A DNA stretch of 64,000 bases from Boswellia sacra (GCA_013180625.2 SNVD02004565.1:248001-312000), one strand, 5' to 3'; counted from the stretch's first letter, positions 32,862 through 46,700 are shown. Notes: a model not told the origin generated them from the sequence alone. Program-made: numbers and translations.

Positions 32862-35084
32862 TATGGCTGGAGCTTATTCCATAACATAAAACACTGATAG
32901 ATTTTTTAAACAAAATAATATTATAATTTGTCGGGAAAATTTAAAAAAATGCATAAAATTTAAATATGGGTCACCAAAATAATTTTGTATCTAAAAATTT
33001 GTATGACACAACCCTCTATTGAGTGTCGGATGTTATCGAATGCTGTTCGATACACCTATCAAACACCGTCGGATACTGTTTGACACGTCCGTCGAACACC
33101 ATTGCACATTGAACTTGATCATCACATGCAAATTTTCATTAACAAGTCATTTATCAAAGAATCCCCTTAACTTATGTTATTTTGTCAACTTTCCATAATG
33201 TATTTTCAAGAAAAATTGAAGAATAGCAAGAACTTAAAAATTAATGGAACTAATAAATTACGATAATCTTGCCTTAAATGTAGTGATTAGTACAATGTAA
33301 AAATGCGTTAAGAACTAAACTGTACTAAATTAATTTTTCTTTTTTTACGTTCAAAATTCGAAATGAATTACGTCACAAATTGTCATAAGATATAGGTGGT
33401 AAAAAAAAATTCTTTCATTACTTTAAAACATTTTTTTAAATATAAGAAATAAAATAATATATGCATCATTTTTTTTTTTTTTGCCTTATAACATAATATT
33501 AGCTTTGTTATCAATCTCAGAAAGCCCATGTTGACACCTTATCCAAGCAATGGCAGCCCAATCAAAAATGTGGCAGTCTTATATACTTGACACATAATAT
33601 CACATGCAACCTCTTACTAATTCATATATATTGAGTATCGTTATTTTTACAAATTGGTCTGAAGTCATTTATACAAATTTGTATAATATTAGTATTAAAA
33701 GATCATTATCAATATTAATTAATCTGAAATGATTTTTTCAATAAAATGAAAAAATAAATAATAACTCTCATAGTTTTCAATTTGACTTTTTGTTGTTTGA
33801 ATATTGAGACAGTATGAGAGAGAGAATTATAGATAATGAATTTTCAAAACAGAAGTTTAACGGCGATAAAATTGTTTTATAAAAACAAAACTGTCATCAT
33901 GTTGCCACTTTGAGGACAAAAAACAATGGAAAGCCCCCAAATCAGGGGGTTTTGGAAAATATCCAGATAGCGCAAAAATTTTGGCTCCCAAAGTGTTGAA
34001 AATCTAGAATACCCCCATTTTCAGAACTCTTGATTTTCCCCCACAACCCAAACCAAACGACGGTTACAAGTAATCCCAGCAATATTTTTGCCTCAACAAC
34101 ACCATTCCATCTGATTTCTCGCTGAAAGAAGTTTCATTGCAACGATGAATATGTGATTTTGTTATGGAATCTGTAGAGAGAGAAACGAATTTTAATGTGG
34201 ATTTTTGGATTTTAAGTTTTTTTATTTTTTATTGAGGGTTTATGGTTTTGTTGTTTGTACTTGAATTGAGTGTTTTGTGCAATGTTGAAAGGTGGTTTGC
34301 TGGCTCTAGTGAATAAATAAAGAAAATAAATAGATGGAAGATTGAAGTAGAAGAGAAAGAAAATCATTATAAGAATCTCTCATATCTTTATCAAAAAAAA
34401 AAAAAAAAAAAGAAATTGTTTTGGAGAAGCGATCTGGGTTCGGTGAGCTATCAATCCGTCAAACCCTTGTCAACACATTGTCAGACCCTGATTTGCACCT
34501 ATTCGATGGATCGACACCATGTCAACCCATCGATATTCAGTTTTGAAATTAGATAATTTTAATCATATCTTTTAAGATGGTTCGACAAGTCGATTATTGT
34601 TTGACAGTTCAACTACCAACCCCGTTGAATTTATGGATTTATACGATTTTCACGTTCTTTGAAAAAAAAAACGCGATTTCCATACAACAATTACCTAAAA
34701 TTGAGTCCTCAGTGTGTATTGCAACGTTTATTCAGTTTTGAAATTGGAAAATTTTAATCATATCTTTTACGATGATTCGACAAGTTGATTATGGTTTAAC
34801 AGTTCAACTGCTAACTCTGTTGAATTTATAGATTTATACATTTTCACTTTCTTTGAAAAAAAACGCGATTTTCATACAACAATTACCTAAAATTGACTCC
34901 CCAGTGTGTATTGCAACATTTATTCATATAATAATACTTAAAAAAAGCCATAGTAAAACGTAAAAAATAAGATTATGTAAATATATTAGAGAGATATTAC
35001 TTTATGAATCCTATTTTCTTTTTTTTATTCTTTTTAATCTTCAAATGTGTGTTTGTATTTGTATGTTAATTGAGAGTTAGATTA
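32862..35084. other. AT-rich spacer between transposons
   Basis: No gene seen. Contains poly-A/T runs (for example 34396-34413), a pyrimidine-rich stretch near 34000-34120 and the 195-bp tandem duplication at 34536-34930. Confidence 0.6.
34536..34930. repeat. 195-bp tandem duplication
   Basis: TTCAGTTTTGAAATT begins at 34536 and again at 34731. The two copies run in parallel through AATTTTAATCATATCTTTTA, GTTCAACT, a short poly-A stretch, AACGCGATTT and CATACAACAATTACCTAAAA. A third copy is cut off after TTCAT. Noncoding. Confidence 0.85.
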
Positions 35085-35092
35085 CTCATTTG

Positions 35093-35767
35093 TAGAGATG
35101 ACAATTTTCCCCAGTTGGATGAGGGGGCGGGGGTTGCTAAGGTTGCTAAGGACATATAGGTCTGGGTGCAGTGCAGGGGCAGTATTGCTAAGGAACTCAG
35201 TCCCCAGCGCACCCGCGAGACCAACCCTTTTATAGGTTTATAAAGAAAAATACATTACATACAAGGCTCGAAAACATGACTTGTAAGTTGGATTTTAGCC
35301 ATCTACCACTAGACCACATGACTTTTTGTCTTTAATGATCACAAACAACTTTAAACAACTTTAATCAATAAATTTATTTGTATATTCAATTAAAACTAAC
35401 ATCTCTTTTTTTTTTTAAAAAAAACTAACATCTCTAACAAAGTTGCAACTCGAACTTGGGTCACAACATACCACCAGAAAAAGGCTTCACCACTACTGCC
35501 AGCCGCACACTCAAGAAATTTTTAGCAATATTATATTATTTATCAAATTTGAGGGCCTGAAAAATTTTTTAAAAAATAAAAGCGAAGAAAATCTGGGATT
35601 TTTCTCGGGTGCGGGTATTATATTTCAAAACCCACAATTACCCGCATCCTGAAAAATCCAAAAAAATTCAGAGATTTTATGAGGATAATGGATAATATTT
35701 TTATCAGATATGGGTACAGAAATATCAAATCCGCACCCGTATCAACATCCAGATTTTGCCATCCCTA
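35093..35767. mobile_element. hAT-like non-autonomous element with 8-bp TSD
   Basis: A 675-bp element. The left end TAGAGATGACAATTTT and right end GATTTTGCCATCCCTA are imperfect inverted repeats of the TAGGGATGGCAAAA kind. Perfect 8-bp duplications CTCATTTG flank it (35085-35092 and 35768-35775), the size expected for hAT. The interior contains GC-biased GGGTGCGGGT and CCGCACCCGT stretches near the two ends, and no transposase. Confidence 0.82.
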
Positions 35768-35775
35768 CTCATTTG

Positions 35776-36224
35776 CTTAGTTAGTTCGAGAGAGTTAATG
35801 AAAAAGGGGGTTAATGCGGGTATAATTAGCGTTTTACCGTTTGGGGGCATTTTAGGGGGCATCGCTTGAAAATTTTTGGGCTATCTGGTCACTTTATAAA
35901 AGTCCCCTTGGGGGTTATTAAAGTCTCCCCAAAAACAACACGTTTCACAAAACAAAACCGCAAAGCCGAATATGCCCAAATGCCCTTGACCCGATTCTCG
36001 TGGGAACACACAACAGCCCAAGCATATCTATTTGTTTAATAATAAATTAACGGCTATGAAAACCCCACAACAAATCCGACGATCCAAATTTATCCTCCCG
36101 CTGCGTACAACTCAACGTCTATACAGTGCTAGGGTTCTCAGTTCACTAATATTCTTTTCGAAGAAACCACTTAGAAATCACTAAAAAAAAACCTAATTTT
36201 CCTTTCCATTTTCTCGGGAAAATT
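35776..36224. other. VDAC upstream region
   Basis: The 450 bp before the VDAC start codon. Contains promoter and leader by position; no clear canonical TATA was identified. Confidence 0.4.
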
Positions 36225-36920
36225 ATGGGGAAAGGCCCAGGTCTCTACTCAGACATAGGCAAGAAAGCCCGAGGTAATCAATATCATTCCATTCATTCTC
36301 TTTTTTATTTTTATTATTTAAAAAAAGTTGACATTTTTTTGTTGATTTTTATTTTTATTTATTATATTTTTTTGTTCGTAGATCTTCTCTATAAGGATTA
36401 CCAGAGCGACCAAAAGTTCACTGTTACTACTTACACCTCCACTGGAGTCGTGAGTTTTTCTTTTAATTATTAATTTTCTCTCTTTCCCGTGTGTTTGGTT
36501 CCTGAGAAAATGGAGGAATATAATAATACTGAAAAGATGGGTCTTATCTATTTTCTTAAAATTTTAATATTTATGAGTTTCTCTGCGAAGAGTTAAGTGT
36601 TTTAGTTGGTTTTGATTGGGGTGATAGTCCGATTATAGATGGTTCTTAACGCATTGCAGGCGATAACTTCAAGTGGGATTAAGAAAGGTGAGTTTTTTTT
36701 GGCTGATGTGACCACTCAGCTGAAGAACAAGAACATAACAACTGATGTTAAAGTGGACACTAACTCGAATGTAAGTTTTCCCATGTTTATCATTTCATTA
36801 ACTTTGTCGTAGTCACTGCTGATTCTGATGTAATTTCTTATATTTTATTTTTTACGTGCATCTTAGCACTTACATGCCAAAATTGGAACAATTTTACTAC
36901 TGTAAAAAATATATATATAC

Positions 36921-36984
<64 letters not shown>

Positions 36985-38478
36985 GGATGAACATGTGTGT
37001 CTGTATGATAGGTTTGATTTGGTTGGAAGAAAAATGGTGTGAATAATTATATGTTGGTTTTGAGGTAGTGTAGGGTCATTTCAACTATGTTCAATTTTAT
37101 TAACAATTAATTACTTTTTGTTTTTCAATGTGGATTCAAGATTATGCTAGCAAATGGGATTACTTGTTAGATAGTTTCTGAGATTCATGCGTGCAATAGT
37201 TTAGACTTCAATTAGGAGCCCTTTTTCTGGATTCATGCATGCTTGTTTCCCTTCTCGTGTGATATCTTGATTTCAACATTTAATGAGTAAGCATCTCTAA
37301 TCTTATGATATTTGGATTTATTATTTTTATGTGTAGCTTTTCACTACCATTACTGTTGATGAACCTGCCCCTGGTCTCAAGTCAATCTTTAGCTTTGTCG
37401 TTCCTGATCAGAGATCTGGCAAGGTAAGAGATCTATTTAACTGCTTTTCATGTCAGTTAAGTTCATGATCACTTTTCTTTGAAATATTATGGTTTCAGGT
37501 CTGACTAGCTCATGCAGTGGTCCACTCATTCTTATCTACTTCAACAATAGGCACGATGAGATGGATGTTCATTGTTGGTCTAAGATCTGATCCATTTTGC
37601 TTGTTGTGACAGGTTGAACTCCAGTACCAGCATGAGTATGCTGGAATAAGCACTGGCATTGGGTTGACTGCAAACCCCATTGTTAACTTCTCAGGTGTGA
37701 TTGGAAACAATTGTGTCTCTGTTGGGACTGATCTCTCATTTGACACTGCCACTGGGAACTTTACCAAGTGCAATGCAGGATTGAGTTATACCCATTCCGA
37801 TCTTATTGCTTCCTTGACATTGTAAGTAGTTTTCTATGCATAAATGCAGTTCTTTCCCAAAATCATTGTCATATGAACTCATTAACCAAAGACGCTTGCA
37901 TGACATCAATTGCTTTAGATTGTTTTCTTTTCAGAGCTTAGTTGAATCCTATTAGTTTAATGTGTAAAAGTTAAAAAAAAAAAAAAAATCTTCAGTGTAT
38001 GGCATCAGGAAGGGGACTATTTTACAGATTTTGAGAAGTTAGTGTTTGTAATTAGTATAAATAACTTACCGGTATTTATAGGAGTGTGCAGGTCAAAAAA
38101 ATAAAAAATCTATTTTACGTTAATGTTTGGTGTCGTGCATGTTTGTTTCCCATATTTTTCTCTGTGTACAGGAACGACAAAGGTGACACCGTTAATGCTT
38201 CCTACTACCACATTGTAAGCCCACTGACAAACACAGCTGTTGGTGCGGAGCTGACTCATTGCTTTTCAAGCAATGAAAACACTCTGACAATTGGGACTCA
38301 GCATGCGCTCGACCCTTTGACTACAGTTAAGGCCCGTGTTAACAGCTATGGCAGGGCAAGCGCTCTCCTCCAGCATGAGTGGCGCCCCAAATCTCTCTTT
38401 ACTATCTCAGGAGAGGTGGACACCAGGGCAATTGAAAAGAGTGCTAAGATTGGACTGGCCTTGGCACTAAAACCATAG
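36225..38478 (+). CDS. VDAC: Mitochondrial outer membrane porin VDAC
   Basis: Voltage-dependent anion channel, a 19-strand beta-barrel that passes metabolites and ions across the mitochondrial outer membrane. Exons: 36225-36273, 36382-36449, 36660-36770, 37337-37423, 37613-37821 and 38172-38478, all in phase, 276 aa, the standard plant length. The N-terminus [20 protein letters not shown] forms the pore helix in this family. Other family blocks are [29 protein letters not shown] and the C-terminal porin signature region near [19 protein letters not shown]. Intron 3 holds a long TA microsatellite. Intact; which VDAC paralogue it is cannot be fixed without a tree. Confidence 0.95.
36908..36984. 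repeat. TA microsatellite in VDAC intron 3
   Basis: About 75 bp of nearly pure TA dinucleotides with rare C or G interruptions. Likely length-polymorphic. Confidence 0.95.
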
Positions 38479-39812
38479 ACTAAACAAACATTCTTGGTGT
38501 GAGGAGGAGGTCAAAACTGGTTTTGGATTGGTGGAGAATAATAATGTTAGGTAGAACAACGTAAAAGGTCTTTTTTTCTGAAGAACTTCTGATCTCAGCA
38601 TCTGATGTTATTGGCTTTCACGTTTGTTCTGGCAATGGCTTGTAAAATAATTCGGGCTGGTGTATTGAACCAACATTATACATTTTCCTTGTTATCGGTC
38701 CATCAACCCTTAATGGAGGGTATACTTTGAGCGGTATATTTCATATGAAATTTTTTAGCTTTTCGACGCTACATCACATTGCAATTTAGCATTACGTTGT
38801 GCTGTGTTTTTTATTTTCGTCGATAAATTGCTCACGAATGGCAGAGTGCTCCAGTTATCATTATCCACAGTTTCTTACTACCCTTTAGCAGGCTGACAGG
38901 TAGCAGGGAATTGGCTTGAGTTTGTGCTATGAAAGTTCTCGCTTGCTAAGGTTATGATTTGCCGCTTTATTTAAAGTGATTCTCCTATGTTTTATTGTTT
39001 ATTTGTGCTTTAGTACCGCCAACCTTACATAAAATATGTTGGTTTAATATAGTGGTCAATGGCTATATAGAATTTGTAAACATTTTAATAACGTTGTTTT
39101 GGAATTTAGGCAAAGCGATTATAATTTTTATGTACGTTTTACAATTTATACAAATTTGTCTGTTGTATTATTTTTGTATAAATGATTATGACAAAAATCA
39201 ATAATATTGAAATAATTTTTTTTAAAATTTTATAACTTTTTATACTTACTTTACAACTGTAATATACATTACATTATAACTCATTCCGGATATTTGATGG
39301 TTCCAATCGTTTTTTTTCTCCGCTCTGACTGTTAGGGTATCCCATTTCCTTCAAAGAAATGGACCCTGGCTGTGCAGTTAGTGAACAAAAATAATCAAAA
39401 TTGGCGCTAACAGCCGTGCAGTGATGGAAGATGCATAAAGATTGTTGCAATGGCTATACTTATCTTCACATCTTAAATAATAAATAATAGTACCTCACCT
39501 TGAATGCGCCTAACAGGAAGCTGATATGTATTGACAGTATTTTCCATCACAGATATAATTTCCATACAAAATCGAATGCATTCAACCATTAAGAAAACTC
39601 GTTTGCACAAAATTTACACACTAGATACGCCTTAAAGTTTTACAACTTATCCCCATTTAAAAATGCTACACACTTAAAACACCATATTGTATTCTCTATG
39701 ACCGGAAAGTAACAATTAAAAAAATAAAAAATAAAGCACCCGACACCACTGGGATTTTACGAGAATAATATTGAATTCTTTGACACATTATGAGATTTAT
39801 CCAAACTTGACA
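38479..39812. other. Shared 3' spacer of VDAC and HIR
   Basis: Tail-to-tail intergenic space containing both 3' UTRs. AT-rich, with no additional gene seen. Open frames here are short and biased by AT content. Confidence 0.6.
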
Positions 39813-41825
39813 CTACTGAGTGGCATTGGCCTGAAGAAGACCTTCCCTGATCTGTGATGCAATGTCTCTGACAGCACCTGGTCCATGGGGGATGAAAACA
39901 GAGCTTGACTTTGAAGATGCACCAATTTCCTTCATGGTATCAAAATATTGAGTGACCAGAACCATGTCCATAACGTCCTTTGAAGTTGTCCCCGGTACAT
40001 TCTCAGAGAAGGCTAGCACGCTGTCCCTCAGCCCATCAACAATGGCCTGGCGCTGTCTAGCAATACCAAGCCCTGCCAAATACTTTGATTCAGCATCTCC
40101 CTCAGCTCGCTTGATCTGCAATATTTTCTCTGCTTCTGCTTTCTCATTTGCAGCCACCCTCAACCTGGCAGCTGTTTATCACAAATTAACAATATACGTC
40201 AAACATTCTTCACGTTCAAGAATAAAAAGCTGACAATAGAAAATTGGTCGGGAGTTGGTACAGGTCAACATATTCTTTGATTAAAGAAGTCACAGAAGAT
40301 GAAAAGAAGAAGAAGAGTAAACTATTTATAATTCACAAATACACAAATTATACCAGCATTGATCTCATTCATAGCCCTCTTCACATGCTCATCTGGTTCA
40401 ATATCCACAATAAGAGTCTGAACTATCTCAAATCCATAATGTGACATGGCCTATATACACATAAATATTTAAATATAAATCTTTCTTTGTGTTTACGTGA
40501 TTTATTAAATATTGAAACAAATAAGAAGCATAACAAAAAAGTACCTTTTCAAGTTCTTCCTCCACAGCTTTGGCTATATCATTCTTCTGTTCAAAGGTTG
40601 CATCCAGGTTCAGTTTTGGAACACTTGCCCTAATAACTAAACAAAACACACAGGGCCGTTAGTTCCTCCTCCAAACTTTTGTTTTTATATTACTATTATT
40701 TTTTTAATGGTAGGAAACATAGAAAGATTGTATTGATAAAGTTGGAAATACAAAGGGCTGGTCTTAGTGGCAAAGCCCCTGGTTTCAACCGTGAGGTCAA
40801 AGCAAAATCCCTTTTGGTCACCTACTTGGATTATATACAACCCATAAATTTCTTAGCTAACTAAACGGATGAACAATTCAGTTTCTCAAAAATTATTCCA
40901 ACTTTTAGTCCAAGATAGCAAATCATAACATCCAGAATAAAAATGGAATGTGAAATAAAGAATTCCTAGTCCATCAAAGGAAGTACAAATTTTCAATTTT
41001 CAGGAAGATTAAATCAATTTAATTCACAATTGAACCATTCTGTAATTCTGAGGAAAATAACTTGTTAACTGTATAGAAAGCAGAACAAAACAGGAATTGG
41101 AACCATGATGCAACAAATCAGGACACTACTGAAACTAGTTATGATGGATGCCCGGTTATCCAAAGTGACAGATGAAAAAATAAAGAGAATTGAATCAACC
41201 GCATTACACATCCATACCATCAAAGACATAGGCTTGTATCTGCGATCTGGTATTGCTGAGCTTATAGAAAGCATCTGAAGCCTTATCCGCCAAGGCTCGG
41301 TATTGAATGGATGCAACGACATTAACGAACACATTGTCCTGAAGAAATATGAAATAATCAGATCAAATCTCATCCTCCCTTGAGACACATGAACTGTTCC
41401 AATACAAAAATCTATTGCAGCTCCAAATAAACTCTGATAAAAATATTAAAAAAGATTTAACTTGACAGATATAAGTTCTCCTTATGGAAAAACTATAGTC
41501 TAAAAGCCATTCAATTTCAACATGAATCATGAATGGAAATAGAGGTTAATTAATGATTATGAAATTGGAAACTAAAAATGGGGAAACAATTCAGTTTAAA
41601 TATTCTATTCAGGAAGTAATTAAACATGCAGCAAACCTTGGTTTTAGTTTCGCATCGAACATCTAGCTGCTGTACACGTAAAGAGAGGTGACCAGCTATC
41701 TGGCTCCCCAAACACCAAGGCAAACAGTGACAACCAGGTTCAAGCACTTCATCAAACCTCCCAAAGGTTTCTTTGATAGCAACGGTTGACTGGTCCACTT
41801 GAATACAACCCAAAGCTTGTCCCAT
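39813..41825 (-). CDS. HIR: Hypersensitive-induced response protein (SPFH/prohibitin family)
   Basis: Plasma-membrane microdomain scaffold implicated in immune receptor complexes and cell death. Coding exons: 41825-41637, 41338-41218, 40636-40545, 40450-40354 and 40171-39813, all in phase, 285 aa (the family is about 284-286). N-terminus MGQALGC has Gly2 and Cys7, fitting N-myristoylation and palmitoylation. The SPFH domain runs over most of the protein ([35 protein letters not shown]), followed by an Ala/Glu-rich coiled coil ([20 protein letters not shown]) and the conserved tail [14 protein letters not shown] 5' leader intron is inferred: acceptor before 41834, donor after 43588 (CAG/GTAACTG), 1.75 kb. 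Intact. Confidence 0.95.
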
Positions 41826-42891
41826 TTCTTGTTTCTAACAAGGGAATAGCTATGAAAATCAGTAATAATATATTGAGCAGTTCTCAAGTGCACAAGTAAC
41901 AAAAACTGAATTCACCCATGTAAGAACCAGGATATAGAGCCCTCTTAGAAGGTCAGTCATCCCAGTTAAATATTTAAAAAAAAAAAAAATCAATCTAACC
42001 TATAAAGGCAGCAGTCTACTCAATACATGAAAAGAGAACCTTATGATGAAGATGAAAGTATTTTCTGTCTTAAATGTGTTATAAACAGGACCAGTAAATT
42101 CATAAGATCATACAAATTCCTCACCAAGCAATTCTCTCTTGCTTCAAATCAAGAACAAATACTCACTTACTGTCACTCAATAATCCACAAAGCTTTATAG
42201 GCAATGCCTTACTAAATCAATTGGCTAAGCATCATAATAAATAAAGAAAAAAATTCCGTTACTCAAGTAAGCAGTGTTTATTTGGTGGAATATAATCAAA
42301 GTGGAATTCAAATCTACAAGAACAACCTTCAAGTATAGCATGACATCACATTAACGAACAAGTTAAATTACCATATAGATATAAAAAATCAACAGAACAT
42401 ATCGTTAGTCAATTACACCATACAAAAGCTTGTCCAAGTGATACCATACTGAGAAAACTATCTATTACCAAAAGACTACCAACAAGCAGCCTTGCAATAT
42501 GTGTCAATGAAGTTTTTCCCACGAAGTTTTTCTACCATCTCAAATAATTTCCTTTGCTATGAGACCATAAAACAGTAACTTAAGAGCATACCTATTATAA
42601 ACTCAACAACTAATTAGAGAAACCCGAATCACAAATATATCATCTAGTATGCTACAACTCATTCACAGAAGCACAGCCCTTACCTGAAAATAACTATGTG
42701 ATCCCACGACAATTTCTAGACCCCTTCAGCAAGGCACACAGCTGGCAGGACTTAAAAGAAAACAGAGTTGACTAGATTTAAAAAATAAAATAAACATAAA
42801 CATAAAGAAAAATAAAATGAATAAACAACTGTTTATTTGCTTCTCTGTCTTGATTTCAAGAACAAGGCGCCATGACACATGAGAAGGACCA

Positions 42892-42969
42892 AATATAATT
42901 CAAACGTCCCTCAGCCAACAGATTCATATATATATGAATCTGTTGGCTGAGGGAGGTTTGAATTATATT
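42892..42969. repeat. 78-bp near-perfect palindrome in the HIR leader intron
   Basis: Arms of 39 bp meet at 42930/42931 with no loop. The centre is GATTCATATATATATGAATC, flanked by CCTCAGCCAACA and TGTTGGCTGAGG. Only one of the 39 pairs is mismatched (42906/42955). It could form a cruciform in DNA or a stable hairpin in the intron RNA. Confidence 0.95.
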
Positions 42970-43548
42970 CAATTATTCGTAGAGATAAGATAGCATGGAT
43001 TAGCACTGGAGAAACGAAGTTAGAGATACTCTTCAACGCGTAATTGTCAGCACTTAATATATTCTGAACATTAAGACGTTTTCTTATTTGAAACAATTCA
43101 ATTATTGATTAGTTTATACAGCCGACAGTAACTTTCGAATTTAAAAAATCACAAATAATTAATGAAATATCATTAAAAAAATAAACAAGATCACAGAGCG
43201 AATCAAAAAGAAAAACAAACAAAAACAGAACGCATGAAATACGCACTCTCCTTCACTAACTTCCGCATCGAAGATTTCAAACAACAAACAGAATTCATAC
43301 ATAAATCAATCCAAAATTCAACGTTAATTTACATCAACGACGAAAAAATACAAACATATTAGTCCAATTTAAGAGGAAGAATAACAAACTAAAGAGCGAA
43401 TCGTGAAGAAAAAGCATCAAATAACGATCCGCAACAGTTCTCTGAACAATGCGTGGATTCAAAAATTAGAAGAGCGAAACTATGCTTCCGATTCAATTTT
43501 ACAAGCATTCTCCGCCTCATATTCACAATAATTTGTTTCAGAAATAAT

Positions 43549-43578
43549 CATATCATAATCATAATCATAATCATAATC
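43549..43578. repeat. Hexanucleotide microsatellite (ATAATC)n
   Basis: About five ATAATC units just inside the leader intron of HIR, next to its splice donor. Confidence 0.9.
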
Positions 43579-43587
43579 TTCAGTTAC

Positions 43588-43790
43588 CTGAAACTCTTCC
43601 GAGTGAAGGAAGCTCGTTTCGTTTGGAAAACGAAGAAGAGAGAGGGTTTAAAAAATTGTGAGAATATGTTTCTCTATCTTTTAGTACATATACGTGTTTT
43701 GACTCTTGAGAGATTGTGTGTTGGTGTGTGTACTCGCGATTGGAGTAGTCTTCAGAGCTCTATTCTACTTTCCACGAAAAACAGGTGAGA
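43588..43790 (-). other. Probable 5' UTR exon of HIR
   Basis: The splice donor CAG/GTAACTG at 43588/43587 on the minus strand, and a pyrimidine/purine-biased leader-like stretch upstream, suggest a non-coding first exon. Its 5' limit is a guess, and transcription start was not seen directly. Confidence 0.45.
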
Positions 43791-46700
43791 AACCATTAGG
43801 ATAGCAGAAAGTCTGGGGTGAAATGCAACGTTCCCAATCATGGGGCGCCACATCATCGCCATGTCATCACGCGTGTAAACGCGCCGGTGATCGGGTGTTC
43901 TGCATTGCAGACCTTTTCATTTAGGATGGATAGGACACATTTTTTTTATTTTCTTTCTTGTTAATTCAGGCGCTCTTAGCAAGCAAACTTGTTTGCCTTT
44001 TTTGTCTTCGTTCTATTTGTGAGTTACCTTAAAATATGTAAACGTAAATTACACCCTTTAAGACTCTAACAAAAATAAACTTAAATTCAAAGTTTCATTA
44101 AATTAACGTTTTGACCCTTATTTATTATAGGAGTGTTAGTTATGCTACGGAATAATATCAATAAATATTTTTAAATTTAATTTAATTTTAAATAAAAAAT
44201 AATTACGTATCTTTTTTAATTATCTTTGAATATGAAATTGTTCATTTTTTAAATAATTATATTCTTAAAAATGATGTTTTGATAAATAAAAAAATAGTTT
44301 AAAGATCAGTTTAAAAAATATATTTATTTTTATTTAAAATTAAATTAAAATGTGAAGATATTTATTATAATTATCTTTTAAACTTTTGTCAATAACACCA
44401 AAATTGATGATATATGGTTGCAGTATAAATATCCCTCCGATGAAAGTGAAAGGCACGCAAACTGCGTGTTTATCCGTTCCTTTTGCCCTTTTTTATTTCA
44501 GCTTTTTTGTTTTTATGTTTGCTTTTTTCGGCTTAAATAAAAATTTTTCTATTTATTTATTTTTTTGGTTTCATATTATCATGCGATGACACGTTAATTT
44601 TGTTTCTTTACATAAAGTTGTTTACATACTCAATTTCTTTTTTCTAATATTTTTTAAAGTTTTAATTTCACAGGTTTTAAATTTAACTTAAAGGATTATA
44701 ATCAATAGCTTTTTTATGCAATTTCTTATTTCTTTTTAAATGGATTTTTTTAATGGTTGAGATTGATTTAATATGTGTTATCGTTAAGTTGCATTAGCTC
44801 AACTATTAAATGTAATATTAACCATTTAAAATGTTTTATTCCAATAGTTTTTTCAATATAAAAAGTATTATACTATGATCCTTCATCCTTCGTTATATAA
44901 ATGGGTAACTCTAAAATTTTATTTGGAAATACAAGGTTTTCTTAAGTTATTTTATTTCCTAACTCACATTTTAAAGAGTGTAACAATATTAACTCACATG
45001 TTAAACATATTAAATAGTAATACAATATCATTTATGAATTCTGATTTTATAATAATTTTTTATAATTATTTGTCCTATTGTCATTAAGATTTTATTTCAA
45101 TCACTAAATTCTTTTTCTATTTCTTAGAAAGTTATTTTAGTTATGGCTTTATTGCAACTTTAAGTTCCTCGTTTTATAATAAGAGTCCATTTCTAGTAGT
45201 TGTTCCTATTTAAAAAAAATTATTTATAAAAATATATATCCATTAATATACTTTAAATCAATAACAATCACATATTATTTTTATAATTTAAAAATATTTA
45301 AAATAATTATATAATTTTTTTAAAATTTTAAAATAAAAACTCAGTGTACACAGACAAATCCTACCTGACAATTGATTTTCCTTTTTGTGGTCGGAATATT
45401 CCTGCCCTTTCTTTTTCGTTTTATTTTAATAATTGTTCCGGTCAAAAATATTCTTTTATCCTTAAACACGGTGGTTCGAGTACAAAAACAAAATCATGAC
45501 AGCAATTTGATTTTCTCTTATGAAATGTGACAGAAAAAAGGGTCAATATCATGATATTAACCCACAAAGCTAGTGGGGTGTCCCGAGTCCCTGCACGGCT
45601 TTTGAAAAGTAAACTATTAGCAATACAATCAATTTAGACGACTTTTTATTCAATTTTTTATTATTATTATTATAATGGGATGGTGCAGTTCGTGTAGTAG
45701 TAGCCATTGATGATTCGAAGTTTGACAAACTCCATTTTTGTAATCCAATCCGTTCTGTGAATATTGCACTCCATTAAATAATTATATATGGATAATCTTA
45801 ATCTCTTAAGATCACATGTTTAATATTTAAAAATTATATAAACTAAAAAATTATATAAATTTCTTTAAAAATTATATATCTTTTAAAAACTATATAAAAA
45901 TATTAAATACATAAATTTTAAATAAGTCTACATCATTTTCAAATACTTATATATATACACACACAAAAACTACTAAAGCATCAATTAAGATTACTTATTA
46001 TTTATTAGTCATTTTAAATTTGAGGATCAAAATCTTTTTATATTTCTAAATATTTAATAGTAATACTATACTTACAACTTAAATATAATAAAAAATTTAT
46101 AATATAATATAACAATTTGTAATAAAATTATTAAAAATATAAAAAATATAAAATATAAAATAAAATTTTATTGTCTAAACCATCTTATTATCTTATTAAA
46201 TTATAAAATTTTAATTATATTTAAATTATAAATCTAACGTCGCTGAATCTGTCTCTGTCTCTGTGATATTGCTTACCTTACATCACTCCAACTTACATGT
46301 TTGTCAAAATTGTGTCCGTTGCTTTGATTTTATCCGAATGTTTCAGATATTTCATTTCGACTGGGCTTTTCACGCCCTGAAATTTGTAACTTACATTTAC
46401 ATCCCTGATATTTCTGTATTCTACTTTTGCCCCCTGCTTCTATCCCGTTAAAATTAACAAAAATAATTAGTAAAATTAATAAAAAGACTTTACTATAATT
46501 AATTAAAAAATGACTTTATTAAAATTAATGAAAACATTCTTCTCTCTCCTTCACGCTTCTCCTTCCACCTTCTTCACCACAAACTGGAATCGCATAACCT
46601 GAATCAGCACCACACAATGGCACAGAGAGACACAAACACTCGTCACAATAGACGCATGCCGCCAAGCGGTCAACAACAAGCCTAAGACAACCGCTTGTCG

